A stretch of DNA of 64,000 nt from contig NC_084670.1 of the NCBI RefSeq assembly GCF_028389875.1, positions 38,095,333 to 38,159,332 of the forward strand. Direction: 5' to 3'. This DNA comes from Rhea pennata. Taxonomy: Eukaryota > Chordata > Aves > Rheiformes > Rheidae. Below are positions 63,061 to 64,000 of the stretch, piece after piece; position 1 is the first letter of the stretch, and each line of letters opens with the position of its first letter. The notes under the pieces were generated by a model, which saw only the letters and a list, made by a program, of their open reading frames with translations, did no database searches and had not been told where the DNA came from. Made by a program: the position numbers and the translations under genes.

Positions 63061-64000
63061 AGAAATGCTCACACTCCCCTATCCCTCAGCAAACACTGCT
63101 GCAAGGGAAAGCTCTCGTGAAGAAAAGCAAGCGAGCAGAAAGGGAAAAAGCAGCCTTGGTTCACACCTCAGAGTAAGCAGAAACACTCCCTGCCCTCTAG
63201 GCAGCATCCCGCCTGCACATCCTGGCAAGAGCTGAGGAAACACAAGGCCTGAACCTCATCACACACAAGGCAGCAGGCTCCCAGCATCTCTGGCTCACAC
63301 CACCTGGGCAGTCTGGGCCCTGCAAGCCAAGTTAGCTCTTCACCTCAAAGTATTCATTTTCTCTGCAGCTTGGCAGCACTGCCCACACACAGCACTGCTC
63401 TTTCCAGGCACCTCCTTCTGTGGTGAGCACCAGGACACTTGGGTATCATCTGTCCCCACCACAAGGTACCCCACCACTCTGACACACCACATGCCCGCTC
63501 TTCACCTCACAGAGGGTTGACAGATAACATGCAACTGTACATCAGGGACACAGGGCATACGACCAGCCATGGCTGCAGCTAGGGGACCCTCAGGACACAT
63601 CAACCCTCAGAGATATCATCCAGATCTTGGAGAAAATTCTCAGCAGCCCCCTGGTGTTTTGATGGGGCAGACTTTTCTGCAGCACACAGACACTGCTTGT
63701 CCACCAGCACCTCCCCTCCCCTCCCCTACTCCCGTGGGACAGCGCCATCTTGTGGGCAGCAGAGCAGGGCGTGGCAGGACCTCAGGGCAGCCCAGCACCG
63801 GGTGCCCAGGCAGTGCAGGGCCCTGGGGCCCAGCTGCTGCCCCGCAGGGCTGGGCTCTGCCGCAGGGGCCCCAAGGGCTCCACACTTCCCTGCGCCCTGG
63901 GGCCATGCGGGTGCGGGGGGCAGCCCAGGGGCCTGTGCTGGTGCCAGCCCTGGTGCCGGCGATGGGGCCCTGGGCATGGCTGGGGCGCTGGAGCCCATGG

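Larger units (their letters stand above)
60355..64000 (+). repeat. Segmental duplication C, second copy (C2), runs off the window
   Basis: Direct repeat of 43,565-48,486 at an offset of about 16 kb. Relative to the first copy it lacks about 805 bp at 62,298 (joining GAGCTTGGTATA to CTAAACTGGCATGAGG) and about 500 bp at 63,690 (joining CAGACACTG to a CTCCCCTCCC tract). Elsewhere the identity is very high. The match continues to the last base. Confidence 0.92.

Overview
This window looks like bird nuclear DNA. The evidence is CR1 LINE fragments, olfactory receptor (OR) sequences of the bird-expanded OR14-like (gamma-c) type, and an ERV-type solo LTR. The species cannot be assigned by reading alone. 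I see no intact protein-coding gene: all four recognisable OR loci are broken. The window is a satellite array joined to a heavily rearranged OR pseudogene block.

Region 1 (1 to ~29,606) is one uninterrupted satellite. Its two interchangeable monomers are 15 bp (ATTCTATCGCGTCAC) and 19 bp (the same plus AAAC). It holds higher-order structure, including a 2,214-bp unit repeated almost identically (17.66-22.09 kb, with a partial third copy), a marker monomer carrying AATAAA, and a lone inverted monomer. The long open frames here on the + strand are by-products of the repeat, not genes.

Region 2 (29.6-40.35 kb) begins a few bases after the satellite ends. Palindrome P1 has arms A (29,615-31,905) and A' (38,090-40,349), each carrying a copy of one OR11A/6-like pseudogene. 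Between them lies B (31,906-35,930), which opens inside an N-terminally truncated OR14-like pseudogene, followed by a segment X with a ~62-bp degenerate tandem repeat.

Region 3 (40.35-64 kb) contains: Y, low-information sequence with a second ~62-bp repeat array; C, a ~4.9-kb segment; palindrome D/D' (48,670-49,995 and 51,260-52,550) around a CR1; B' (52,890-57,847), the inverted partner of B, holding a nearly full-length OR14-like pseudogene and a solo LTR; a unique stretch Z; a third, diverged D copy; and C2, a near-identical direct copy of C with two internal deletions, running off the end.

Overall order: satellite - A - B - X - A' - Y - C - D - CR1 - D' - B' - Z - D'' - C2. It reads as repeated inverted and tandem segmental duplication of an OR locus next to a large satellite. 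The OR sequences once encoded seven-transmembrane odorant receptors of the olfactory neuron cilium. What stands out is genome architecture: a modular CpG-rich satellite, nested palindromes whose breakpoints fall inside an OR and at the satellite edge, and an LTR whose empty site survives in the opposite palindrome arm.
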